Source: Marinomonas piezotolerans
GTDB taxonomy: Bacteria > Pseudomonadota > Gammaproteobacteria > Pseudomonadales > Marinomonadaceae
DNA: 64,000 nucleotides
Reading direction: 5' to 3'
Assembly (NCBI RefSeq): GCF_003362755.1
Contig: NZ_QKRA01000006.1
Span: 150,983 to 214,982, forward strand
Made by a program: the position numbers and the translations under genes. Position 1 is the stretch's first letter; every line of letters starts with the position of its first letter. Positions 9,277-17,454 of this stretch are shown here, one piece after another. The notes under the pieces were generated by a model, which saw only the letters and a program-made list of their open reading frames with translations, was not told where the DNA came from and did no database searches.

Positions 9277-10068
9277 ATGCAACCTAGAATTAATGTCGCA
9301 ATGAAAGCAGCGCGTACCGCTGCAGATTTCATCATTCATACGCAAGAAAAATTATTGTTCGATAAAGAGCAAGGTTCAAACGCAACCGAAGTCTACAACA
9401 ACGTATGTACGGGTGCCGAAAAAAGCATCGTCCATCATTTAGCAAAAGCTTACCCAGCAGACACCATCACAACCCGTCTACAAGGGACCGTACAAGAAGG
9501 TTCAGAAGGGGAATGGATCATCGATGCGATCCAAGGGCAGCATCTTTTTTCACGCGGTCTACCTGGCTACGTGATGACATTAAGTTACCTCGTTGCGGGT
9601 AAAGTGGAACACGCGATTGTCCTAAATCCGATGACCCGCGATGAGTTTTATGCTAGCAAAGGTCGTGGTGCATACCTAAACAATTCTCGTATCCGCACGG
9701 GCAATGCACGCGCGCTAGAAGGTACCACTGTTGGTACTCAATTCCCTGGTACAGAATCGACCGTTCCTTATGCTGCTGGCCAATTTGCAGTCCTTAACGA
9801 GATTGCTAATAAAGGCGCACGAGCTGTCATCCAAGATGCGCCTTCTTTAATGCTCGCCAACGTCGCTGCGGGTCGTCTAGATGCCGCATGGGGATTGGAG
9901 CTACGTGATTGGGAAGTTCAAGCGCCGCTATTTATTGCAAAAGAAGCGGGATGCCTATTTGCAGGCTTTGACGGGTCACCGAATTACGAAAGTGGCAACG
10001 TTCTTTGCGCTAACGCTCGTCTATTTAAATCTCTACTACCCCTGCTCAACAAAAATTTAAGCAAGTAA
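9277..10068 (+). CDS. suhB: SuhB homologue with degenerate phosphatase active site
   Basis: The 263-residue protein aligns with E. coli SuhB (inositol-1-monophosphatase family, also an rRNA transcription antitermination factor) over its full length, from the N-terminal MQPRINVAMKAAR to GNVLCANARLF. The metal site is largely lost: the TNVD motif reads NNVC (Asp to Cys at 44), the TEESG motif reads TRLQG (both Glu lost, 67-68), DPLDGT reads DAIQGQ (first Asp kept at 83, second replaced by Gln at 86) and PWD reads DWE. Phosphatase activity is therefore unlikely. The scaffold, the trmJ-divergent location and the upstream boxA all point to the Nus-complex role. No clear ribosome site is visible just before the ATG. 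Confidence 0.88.
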   Translation: MQPRINVAMKAARTAADFIIHTQEKLLFDKEQGSNATEVYNNVCTGAEKSIVHHLAKAYPADTITTRLQGTVQEGSEGEWIIDAIQGQHLFSRGLPGYVMTLSYLVAGKVEHAIVLNPMTRDEFYASKGRGAYLNNSRIRTGNARALEGTTVGTQFPGTESTVPYAAGQFAVLNEIANKGARAVIQDAPSLMLANVAAGRLDAAWGLELRDWEVQAPLFIAKEAGCLFAGFDGSPNYESGNVLCANARLFKSLLPLLNKNLSK

Positions 10069-10080
10069 TTGTTTTCAATA

Positions 10081-10109
10081 AAAAAGCCAGCATTTGATGC
10101 TGGCTTTTT
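10081..10109. terminator. Rho-independent terminator between suhB and galU
   Basis: A perfect 13-bp stem (AAAAAGCCAGCAT with its complement) around a 3-nt loop, flanked by A and T runs, can stop transcription from both converging genes. Confidence 0.93.
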
Positions 10110-10137
10110 TATTTCCGAATAGGTCAAACAATAAGTA

Positions 10138-10971
10138 TTATTTAGACTGCTTGTAAAAATGCTCAAAGCAGTAGTTCGTCGCGTCCACAAACCCTTCAAC
10201 ACTACCACAATCAAAGCGACGACCTTTGAATTTATACGCTAATACACAGCCTTCTTTGGCTTGGCGTAAAATGGCGTCCGTTATTTGGACCTCTCCATTC
10301 GCCCCTGGCGGCGTTTCGCGAATCTTATCAAAGATATCTGGCGTTAGAATATAACGACCGATGATCGCAAGGTTTGATGGCGCATCTTCTTTCTTTGGCT
10401 TCTCCACCATATCTGTGACGCGAAATAGACCTTCCATCATGGAATCGCCTGCAATCACGCCATACTTATGCACTTCATCTTCAGGAACTTCTTGAATCGC
10501 AACGATCGAGCAGCGGAATTGTTTGTATAGCTTCGCCATTTGCTCCATCACACTCACACCGTCTTCACCGATACATAAATCATCGGCTAAAACCACACCA
10601 AACGCTTCGTCTCCAATCAAAGGCTCACCGGTCAAAATAGCGTGCCCAAGCCCCAACATATTGTGTTGGCGCGTAAACGAAAAATTAACATTGTCGATTA
10701 GACTACGGATACCTTCTAAGTATTCTTCTTTAGCCGTGCCCGCAATTTGATGCTCTAGCTCATAGCTAATATCGAAGTGGTCCGCTATTGCCCGCTTACC
10801 TCGTCCCGTTACGAACGTTACATTATCTAAACCAGCCGCCACTGCCTCTTCAACCCCGTATTGCACCAAAGGCTTATTAACAACAGGTAGCATTTCTTTA
10901 GGCATAGACTTTGTCGCTGGTAAAAAGCGCGTTCCATAGCCCGCAACCGGGAACAAACATTTACGAATCAT
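10138..10971 (-). CDS. galU: UTP-glucose-1-phosphate uridylyltransferase
   Basis: GalU makes UDP-glucose from UTP and glucose 1-phosphate for envelope glycans and osmolyte sugars. I start at MIRKCLFPVAGYGTRF (10971), which has an AAGGA ribosome site and puts the nucleotidyl-transferase motif at residues 7-20; an upstream in-frame ATG at 11028 adds an unrelated arginine-rich stretch. Other hallmarks are PKEMLPVVNKPLVQYGVEEA, GLGHAILTGEPLIGDEAFGVVLADDL and MVEKPKKEDAPSNLAIIGRYIL. The length is the usual 277 residues. It appears to be a single-gene transcript ending at the terminator shared with suhB. Confidence 0.95.
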   Translation of the reverse strand: MIRKCLFPVAGYGTRFLPATKSMPKEMLPVVNKPLVQYGVEEAVAAGLDNVTFVTGRGKRAIADHFDISYELEHQIAGTAKEEYLEGIRSLIDNVNFSFTRQHNMLGLGHAILTGEPLIGDEAFGVVLADDLCIGEDGVSVMEQMAKLYKQFRCSIVAIQEVPEDEVHKYGVIAGDSMMEGLFRVTDMVEKPKKEDAPSNLAIIGRYILTPDIFDKIRETPPGANGEVQITDAILRQAKEGCVLAYKFKGRRFDCGSVEGFVDATNYCFEHFYKQSK

Positions 10972-11329
10972 AATTTTTTCCTTATACAACCGATACGAGG
11001 GTCGCCTAAAACGAATAAAGCACGGCAAACCAAATTAGAATAACATTGATCCTATGACATATTGAATAACATATCTGGATAACAGCTAGGGATAGATAAG
11101 CCCCTACCTAACTAAATGTTTCTTTTAAAACAGCCTCTTCACCGAAGCACGGATCATGCCAACAAAGCATTATCAAAAACACAGACTTGTATTTGTAGAA
11201 ACCTAATACTTAAAGTTATATCCAAATAATATGACAGTGTAAGGGTGTAAGGCCCTTTGGAAAACAATGCGCAAAAGCGGATTATTCAACGATGCTTTTG
11301 CGCATTAAAAACCCACAGTAGCAGATTCG
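10972..11329. other. Intergenic region between MFS gene and galU, with a long hairpin
   Basis: It holds the galU promoter region. AATGCGCAAAAGC (11266-11278) and GCTTTTGCGCATT (11294-11306) form a perfect 13-bp stem with a 15-nt loop just after the MFS stop, in the right place for its terminator, although the trailing T run is short. Nothing else coding is visible. Confidence 0.6.
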
Positions 11330-12616
11330 CTATAGTTTAATCTCTACCTCATGAGACTCCGGTTCTGGAGCAGGAGAGTTTGAGTCCGCTTCAACGAGCA
11401 TCTCAGATGCCACGACTGACGAGACGGTCAAGCCTACGTTGACATGGTCACCTTGATCCTCAACAACCATTGGCGGTTTGTTTTGAATACGATAAATCGC
11501 AAACACAGCGACAAACAAGTTCATCAATGCAATGAACATAAACAGAGCGTCAATATGAAAGATATCCATTACCGCAGATGCAATCACAGGGCCTAACACC
11601 CCACCGGCACCATTTAATAAGATCAATCCACTGCCTGCCGACAATACCTGCTCTGGACGCAACTGATCGTTTACATGAGACGAAGACAAGCCATACATAG
11701 GGAAAGTGAACGCTCCGACACAGAACATCCCCACCATCATCACCGTTACGCTTCCCATGTTATTTCCTAAAGGCACTACTAACGCGGTAATAGCACCCAC
11801 CAAGCAAACTACAAGAATGGTTACTCGTCGATCTTGGCGATCAGACAACATCCCTATAGGCCATTGTAACAACATACCGCCAACGTAACTCGCGCCAATA
11901 AACAAGGAGATCTCGGCAATATTCAACCCAATTGACTTAGCGTAAAGTGCCCCTAAACCCAATATTGCACCCGATGTCACGCCTGCAATAAAGGCACCCG
12001 TCACCCCAAGCGGCGCAGTTTTCACAAGTCCAATCAAATTAAGCTTCTCTGGCACCTCAATCGTAGGAGAAGGTGTACGCACCAATAACAATGGCACCAA
12101 TGCCATGGAAATTAAAACAGATGTCAAAATGAACAAGTCATAGCCGCTTGGCGATGCGGCGTTCAATAAAAATTGACCTAATGTCTGGGCTGCCCAAATT
12201 TCAATAATATAAATGGAAAACAGACGCCCACGAGTAGTATTCGATGCAATGGCGTTCAACCAGCTTTCCGTCACAATAAAAAGCCCTGCATAACATAAGC
12301 CGGTCCCCATGCGCATCAGCATCCAGAACCAGGCTTCTACCACGACAGACTGCATCAAAATAGTAATGGAAGCTAACGATGCTACGGCTGCAAACACCCG
12401 AATGTGGCCGACATTTTTCACCCATGTCGGCACCAGCAACGAGCCCAATATAAAGCCAACGTAATAAGACGACATAATCAAACCAGTAGCTGTCGTATTA
12501 AATGACTCAATAGACGCACGAATACCGATCAACGAGCTTTGTAAAGCACTGGCCATAGTAATGATGGCGACTCCGAATAAGAGGCTCCAGATTGGCAGTA
12601 GGGTTTGCTTAAACAT
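11330..12616 (-). CDS. MFS transporter, YcaD/UMF2-type
   Basis: The 428-residue protein has about 12 membrane segments. The N-terminal half (SLLFGVAIITMASALQSSLIG, SYYVGFILGSL, GLCYAGLFIVTESWLNA) matches the YcaD-like MFS group, whose substrates are unknown. The second half carries the loop motif PIGMLSDRQDRR near 258-270. The C-terminal tail of about 45 residues is acidic and cytoplasmic (ADSNSPAPEPESHEVEIKL). It stands alone, with a hairpin after the stop. Nothing nearby reveals a substrate. Confidence 0.85.
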   Translation of the reverse strand: MFKQTLLPIWSLLFGVAIITMASALQSSLIGIRASIESFNTTATGLIMSSYYVGFILGSLLVPTWVKNVGHIRVFAAVASLASITILMQSVVVEAWFWMLMRMGTGLCYAGLFIVTESWLNAIASNTTRGRLFSIYIIEIWAAQTLGQFLLNAASPSGYDLFILTSVLISMALVPLLLVRTPSPTIEVPEKLNLIGLVKTAPLGVTGAFIAGVTSGAILGLGALYAKSIGLNIAEISLFIGASYVGGMLLQWPIGMLSDRQDRRVTILVVCLVGAITALVVPLGNNMGSVTVMMVGMFCVGAFTFPMYGLSSSHVNDQLRPEQVLSAGSGLILLNGAGGVLGPVIASAVMDIFHIDALFMFIALMNLFVAVFAIYRIQNKPPMVVEDQGDHVNVGLTVSSVVASEMLVEADSNSPAPEPESHEVEIKL

Positions 12617-12843
12617 GTAGTCTATTTGTCCAATTTGTCTGAAATGGGATAAAAATGCGCTGATAAGTACATTAAAGTGCTCTGATTACCAGAGAAATAA
12701 AGTGTAGTACGTTAGGAGATTTAGACCCAAAATAAAACCCCTAATTAGCGTTAAAATCATTCAAAAACACACACCTAATAAGGAAGTTTTAATCATCGCA
12801 TTCCTAGCCCATGTTCTTTCATAAATCGTGTTCTCGTAAACGC

Positions 12844-12867
12844 AAAAAAGGCAGCGTCAACGCTGCC
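12844..12867 (-). terminator. Rho-independent terminator downstream of cpxP
   Basis: On the minus strand GGCAGCG, a TTGA loop and CGCTGCC are followed by six T residues. It lies about 40 bp after the cpxP stop. Confidence 0.85.
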
Positions 12868-12904
12868 CTTTCTCGAAGCCGTTTGCACTACAAATTCTTA
12901 ACGA

Positions 12905-13414
12905 TTAACCATGTTTTTTTCGCATATCGTGATGGTGTTTATCTCGCCCCTTCTTGCGATCACACTCCATGGAGTCTTTGCCTTGTTTCAGCTCCAACCA
13001 CTTTTCTTTTTGCTCAGGAGTTAGAATACTCATCATTTGATGTTGATTAGCAAACCGTTGCACGATTCTCTGAGAATGCATGGATGCCATTTCATCTGCT
13101 ATTTCTTGTGCCTGTGCCTCATCAAACTGTTCGGCCATAATCAACTTGTCGACTTTTTCATGATGAGCTTTCCGGTTATCGTCCGAGCCTTTGGCATGCA
13201 TACGTTCTTTACCAGACTCTCGCAACGCCTTCATTTCTGCTTTCTGCTCGTCCGTTAAATTAAGTTGTTCCATCACACCATGCATACCGCAAGCGCTACC
13301 ACCTTTTCCCCCGTAATGTCCGCCTTCTCGATGTTCGCCATCTGCATAGGCAACAGACCCAACTAACAGCGGCAATGCCATCATTACAACTAATACTCTT
13401 TTACTCATATTCAT
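12905..13414 (-). CDS. cpxP: CpxP/Spy-family periplasmic stress chaperone, His-rich
   Basis: CpxP-type proteins are periplasmic helical adaptors that restrain the CpxA sensor and bind misfolded proteins. I place the start at MNMSKRVLVVMMALP (13414), which has GAGG 8 nt upstream; ATGs at 13423 and 13408 are alternatives. A signal peptide ends at VAYA. Two LTxxQ-like motifs are present, LNLTDEQKAEM and ILTPEQKEKW. The mature N-terminus (HREGGHYGGKGG...CGMHG) and the C-terminus (HHHDMRKKHG) are rich in histidine, as in the metal-binding relatives ZraP and CnrX. It diverges from cpxRA across an intergenic region with CpxR boxes. Confidence 0.88.
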   Translation of the reverse strand: MNMSKRVLVVMMALPLLVGSVAYADGEHREGGHYGGKGGSACGMHGVMEQLNLTDEQKAEMKALRESGKERMHAKGSDDNRKAHHEKVDKLIMAEQFDEAQAQEIADEMASMHSQRIVQRFANQHQMMSILTPEQKEKWLELKQGKDSMECDRKKGRDKHHHDMRKKHG

Positions 13415-13485
13415 ATCATTCACCTCAAGGCTAATAGGGTTTTCAGGGTGCGTTCTGCACTTGAGGTTAGATTAGCCGCTGTAGC

Positions 13486-13521
13486 GTAAACCGACGTCTA
13501 ACGAAGGTAAAATAACGTAAA
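13486..13521. promoter_or_regulatory. CpxR binding sites between cpxP and cpxRA
   Basis: GTAAAATAACGTAAA (13507-13521) is a perfect GTAAA-N5-GTAAA CpxR box. A second, degenerate copy (GTAAA-N5-GTCTA) starts at 13486, exactly 21 bp, or two helical turns, upstream. Both sit in the shared promoter region, so CpxR should control both directions. Confidence 0.85.
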
Positions 13522-13594
13522 GAGCAGACACAGCTAGCAGTTTCTCAGTAAACTAGAAACGCGCAATTTACCGGCTACTGAACGTGAGACAACC

Positions 13595-14284
13595 ATGACA
13601 CATATTCTTTTAATCGATGACGACGTAGAACTGACAGAACTACTCTCAGAGGTTTTCTCATACGAAGGTATCACTGTGTCAGTTGCGCACGATGGTGAAT
13701 CCGGGTTGGCCAAGCTGTCTTCAACCATCGATCTAATATTGCTTGATGTCATGATGCCCAAATTAAATGGCATTGAGACACTACGACAATTGCGACAGCA
13801 CTCTGACATACCCGTATTAATGCTGACGGCTAAAGGGGAAGAAATAGATCGAGTCATAGGTTTAGAACTTGGCGCGGATGACTATCTGGCAAAACCATTT
13901 AGCGAACGAGAACTGTTAGCCCGAATCCGCGCCATCTTACGACGGGCGCAAACCCGACAAACAACTCCGCAAGCGGATACTGTTGAATACTTTGATCTAA
14001 AGCTTTTCCCAGGCAAGCTAGAAGCCTATTGCAATGATCGGCTTATGGATCTCACTGGTACTGAGTTTGCCCTACTGCACCACTTCGTTTTGCATCCGGG
14101 TCAAACCATTACCAAGGACACTCTCAGCCTGGAAGTACTTGGCAAACGACTGACTCCTTTTGATCGAGCTGTCGATATGCATGTCTCAAACCTACGAAAA
14201 AAGCTACCTAATTGGAGCAATGGCAACGCACGCATTAAAACGTTACGCGGTCGTGGCTACCTATTAACGGAAGGCGGTTCTTAA
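13595..14284 (+). CDS. cpxR: Two-component response regulator CpxR
   Basis: CpxR is the DNA-binding regulator of the Cpx envelope-stress response. The 229-residue protein has a receiver domain at 1-115 with the acidic pocket (Asp8-10), phospho-acceptor Asp51 in LILLDVMMPKLNG, Thr in MLTAK and Lys in DYLAKPF. The winged-helix OmpR-type output domain follows at about 130-229 (DLTGTEFALLHHF, RAVDMHVSNLRKKL, IKTLRGRGYLL). The CpxR boxes upstream suggest autoregulation. The stop shares one base with the cpxA start, giving translational coupling. Confidence 0.95.
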   Translation: MTHILLIDDDVELTELLSEVFSYEGITVSVAHDGESGLAKLSSTIDLILLDVMMPKLNGIETLRQLRQHSDIPVLMLTAKGEEIDRVIGLELGADDYLAKPFSERELLARIRAILRRAQTRQTTPQADTVEYFDLKLFPGKLEAYCNDRLMDLTGTEFALLHHFVLHPGQTITKDTLSLEVLGKRLTPFDRAVDMHVSNLRKKLPNWSNGNARIKTLRGRGYLLTEGGS

Positions 14285-15702
14285 TGCGAATGCCCTCCAT
14301 TTCAAGCCTATACGGCCGCATATTTGCCACGTTCTGGTTTACCATGTTGTTAGTCTTGATCATCGTGTTATCCATCCAACACTTTGATCCCCGAAAAATG
14401 ACCGTCATCCCTGAAGAGCGTTATCAACAGCTCCTACAGACTCGGGATAACATCCAAAATCGTTTTGCTCAACTATCCAATGTTTACTTGATTGCACAGA
14501 AGTTAAGGCGAGAATCCCGCGACCGCCCAAAGCGGGATGATAGACATGAACACGACAAACACCCTCAACCCGCTGAACGAGCGGATTTCTTCATTACCAC
14601 ACCTGACGGCCAACTCATTGCGCCAGAAGAACGACGCTCAATGAAAGAACAGGCTTTGCGCAATTTCGTAACCAACATTGACGACAGCGGCATCCCACAA
14701 CAACGATTGTATGGCCAATTTCTTATCGCAGGGCCGCTTCCAATCCAGTTTGCGAAGCAAAACTACCAGCTCTATATTGGCATCAATTCAAGACGCCCAC
14801 CTAGTTTCTTGCTGCAACTCTTTGATCATCCTATCCAATTGCTTTTAGTAACAATGCTGGTCAGCACCCCGCTTCTCTTATGGTTAGCTTGGGCACTCAG
14901 TCAACCCGCCCGACGCCTTGAACAAGCGGCTCGACGCGTCGCTCGGGGGGAGCTCAATATTGACCCGAGTCTAGAGCGTGGCAGTGCTGAGTTTCGTCAA
15001 GCAGGGGCGAGCTTTAATAAGATGGTGGAAGCAGTAAATCAAATGATCTCGCGACAACAACGACTGCTTTCTGACATCTCCCACGAATTACGTTCGCCGC
15101 TGACTCGACTGGGCATGGCCAGCTCCCTTGCCAAGCGAAAGCAAGGTAGCAGCCCTGAACTTGAACGCATTGAAACCGAAACCCAACGCCTTGAAACAAT
15201 GATCAGCCATTTACTAGAGCTATCTCGCATGCAAGTTGACAGTCACCAGAAGCGTGAGAAGCAACCCCTGCAAAGTTTATGGGAAGCTTTATTGGACGAT
15301 GCGCAATACGAAGCAGAGCAAACAGGGAAATCTCTAACATTTTCCAACATCCCTGATCGGAACATCCTGTGCTACCCACCGTTACTCATTAGCGCACTAG
15401 AAAATACTGTTCGTAATGCGATCTACTACAGTCGATCCAGTGTAAACGTTGATATGAAAGACAATCGTAACTTACTCACAGTTACCGTAGAAGATGATGG
15501 TTCAGGCGTACCGGAAGATGAACGTGAATCTATTTTTCGCCCATTTTATCGGGTCTCCACCGCACGTGATCCGCACAGTGGAGGGACAGGGCTAGGACTC
15601 GCCATCACCGAAAGCGCGATTCAGCAGCACAATGGTCGCATCCACGCACATTCAAGTGATTTAGGTGGCCTAAAGATCGTGATTGAATTGCCGCTTATTT
15701 AA
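14284..15702 (+). CDS. cpxA: Sensor histidine kinase CpxA
   Basis: The 472-residue inner-membrane kinase has TM1 at about 12-34, a periplasmic sensor domain at about 35-185, TM2 at about 190-208, then a HAMP linker. The dimer/phosphoacceptor helix carries the H-box DISHELRSPLTRL (His near 266) and the ATP-binding domain shows ENTVRNAIYYS (N-box), VEDDGSGVPEDE and GGTGLGLAI. The periplasmic part contains an unusual run of Arg, Asp and His (RDRPKRDDRHEHDKHPQP, about 79-96), which with the His-rich CpxP hints at metal or pH sensing. It converges with etfA, only one base separating the stop codons. Confidence 0.94.
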   Translation: MRMPSISSLYGRIFATFWFTMLLVLIIVLSIQHFDPRKMTVIPEERYQQLLQTRDNIQNRFAQLSNVYLIAQKLRRESRDRPKRDDRHEHDKHPQPAERADFFITTPDGQLIAPEERRSMKEQALRNFVTNIDDSGIPQQRLYGQFLIAGPLPIQFAKQNYQLYIGINSRRPPSFLLQLFDHPIQLLLVTMLVSTPLLLWLAWALSQPARRLEQAARRVARGELNIDPSLERGSAEFRQAGASFNKMVEAVNQMISRQQRLLSDISHELRSPLTRLGMASSLAKRKQGSSPELERIETETQRLETMISHLLELSRMQVDSHQKREKQPLQSLWEALLDDAQYEAEQTGKSLTFSNIPDRNILCYPPLLISALENTVRNAIYYSRSSVNVDMKDNRNLLTVTVEDDGSGVPEDERESIFRPFYRVSTARDPHSGGTGLGLAITESAIQQHNGRIHAHSSDLGGLKIVIELPLI

Positions 15703-15703
15703 C

Positions 15704-16636
15704 TCATGACAATAGTCGAGTTATTTCTGGGAGCGCTTCAAATAAATCAGCTTCTAAACGATAGTCCGCAATTTGAAAAATTGGTGCATCCTCATCATTA
15801 TTAATAGCGACAATAACTTTAGAGTCTTTCATACCCGCTAAATGCTGAATCGCACCCGAAATACCGCACGCCACGTAGAGATCAGGCGAAACAATTTTAC
15901 CGGTTTGGCCGACTTGCCAATCGTTTGGAGCAAAGCCTGAATCAACCGCCGCTCGTGAAGCCCCAACGGCTGCGCCCAGCTTATCTGCTACAGGCAAAAT
16001 CGTTGCGTTAAAGTTCTCTTGCGAACCCAGCGCTCGCCCACCCGATACAATCACTTTCGCTGACTGCAACTCTGGTCGTTCTGAATCGGAAACTTTATCC
16101 GAGATATGCACCGACCTCTGTTGACCCAGCGTGATGTCTAACGCAACCACTTCGGCACTCGTTGGGGCATTTTCAGTGGTCGCAAAATTCGCGGTACGTA
16201 TGGTTAGCACCTTAATCGAGTCATTTGATTGAACCGTCTGAATCGCGTTTCCAGCATACGTAGGGCGTTTAAAAGTTTTCTCATCCAATATTTCAATCAC
16301 CTCTGAAATTTGCATGACATCGAGCTTGGCCGCGATGCGAGGCAACACGCCTTTACCTGTGGTAGACGCTGCCGAAACAATTGCTTGATATTCCGATGCG
16401 ATCGACAAAATAGCCTCCGCACAGGGTTCGGCAAGCTGATGCTTGAGCGCTTCATGCTCAGCAAGTAATACACGCCCTACACCAGATAAACACGCCGCTT
16501 GGCTCGCTACTTCCGTGCAGTCATGTCCCATGATCAAGACATCTACAGCCCCTAACTGGGACGCAGCCGAAAGTGCCTTAGCCGTTTGCTCTGAAAGATG
16601 GTTGTTATCATGGTCTGCTATCAATAATGCTTTCAT
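15704..16636 (-). CDS. etfA: Electron transfer flavoprotein, alpha subunit
   Basis: ETF-alpha carries FAD and passes electrons from flavoprotein dehydrogenases to the quinone pool through ETF-QO. The 310-residue protein ends with the FAD-binding domain: VIVSGGRALGSQENF, GAAVGASRAAVDSGF, QVGQTGKIVSPDLYVACGISGAIQHLAG and VAINNDEDAPIFQIADY. It is the last gene of an operon with etfB and the DgcA-like demethylase, so it most likely serves that enzyme rather than general fatty-acid oxidation. No ETF-QO gene is present in the window. Confidence 0.95.
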   Translation of the reverse strand: MKALLIADHDNNHLSEQTAKALSAASQLGAVDVLIMGHDCTEVASQAACLSGVGRVLLAEHEALKHQLAEPCAEAILSIASEYQAIVSAASTTGKGVLPRIAAKLDVMQISEVIEILDEKTFKRPTYAGNAIQTVQSNDSIKVLTIRTANFATTENAPTSAEVVALDITLGQQRSVHISDKVSDSERPELQSAKVIVSGGRALGSQENFNATILPVADKLGAAVGASRAAVDSGFAPNDWQVGQTGKIVSPDLYVACGISGAIQHLAGMKDSKVIVAINNDEDAPIFQIADYRLEADLFEALPEITRLLS

Positions 16637-16652
16637 TAGACGTATCTCCTAC

Positions 16653-17417
16653 TTACAAAACGCCTGCTTCATTACGCAGCTTGTCAATCAGCTCTGCTGC
16701 ATCCGCTACTTTTACACCCGCTTGGCGTACTTCAGGCGCTTCCGTTTTCTGTACGATTAGTCTTGGCTCAATAAAGTTTTCAGGTAAACCTAAATCGGCA
16801 AGCGATACTTTAGAAACTGGTTTTTTCTTCGCTTTCATTATGTTGGGTAATGATGCGAAACGAGGCTCATTAAGACGAAGGTCCGTTGTCACAACCGCTG
16901 GTAAGTCCAGCTCAAGGGTTTGCAACCCCCCATCAATTTCACGGGTGACGAGGACTTTATCAGCACTTTGAATATCCACAACGGAAGCAAACGTTCCTTG
17001 AGGCCAATCCAGCAAAGCTGACAACATTTGCCCCGTTTGATTGCAATCATCATCAATGGCTTGTTTGCCTACAATCACAATGCCAACTTGTTCCGACTCT
17101 GCGATCGACTTTAAGATTTTCGCAACCGCCAACGGCTCGATGGCCGGATCGCCCGTATTAACTAAAATACCTCGGTCCGCGCCCATCGCTAACCCTGTTC
17201 GGATCGTTTCTTCCGACTTGCTCGAACCAATAGAGACTAAAACCACTTCTGAGACCTTACCTGCCTCTTTGAGCCGAATCGCTTCTTCTACCGCTATTTC
17301 ATCAAACGGATTGATGGACATTTTTACGTTTGTCAGATCTACACCCGAGCCATCAGACTTCAGTCGAGGCTTTACGTTGTAATCAATCACGCGCTTTACA
17401 GCGACTAGTGCTTTCAT
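16653..17417 (-). CDS. etfB: Electron transfer flavoprotein, beta subunit
   Basis: The 254-residue ETF-beta begins [16 protein letters not shown] and carries the family segments [17 protein letters not shown] near 38-54, [10 protein letters not shown] near 80, [23 protein letters not shown] near 117 and [25 protein letters not shown] near 175. It lies 37 bp downstream of the demethylase gene and 16 bp upstream of etfA, in the order demethylase-etfB-etfA. That order supports a dedicated electron route for the demethylase. Confidence 0.95.
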   Translation of the reverse strand: MKALVAVKRVIDYNVKPRLKSDGSGVDLTNVKMSINPFDEIAVEEAIRLKEAGKVSEVVLVSIGSSKSEETIRTGLAMGADRGILVNTGDPAIEPLAVAKILKSIAESEQVGIVIVGKQAIDDDCNQTGQMLSALLDWPQGTFASVVDIQSADKVLVTREIDGGLQTLELDLPAVVTTDLRLNEPRFASLPNIMKAKKKPVSKVSLADLGLPENFIEPRLIVQKTEAPEVRQAGVKVADAAELIDKLRNEAGVL

Positions 17418-17454
17418 GTTTATCTCCCTTCATATTGCCCATAGGACTCATACG

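Noticed and set aside
12680..12694. CTCTG-ATTAC-CAGAG palindrome upstream of the MFS gene
   Set aside because: Five-bp arms are too short to separate from chance.
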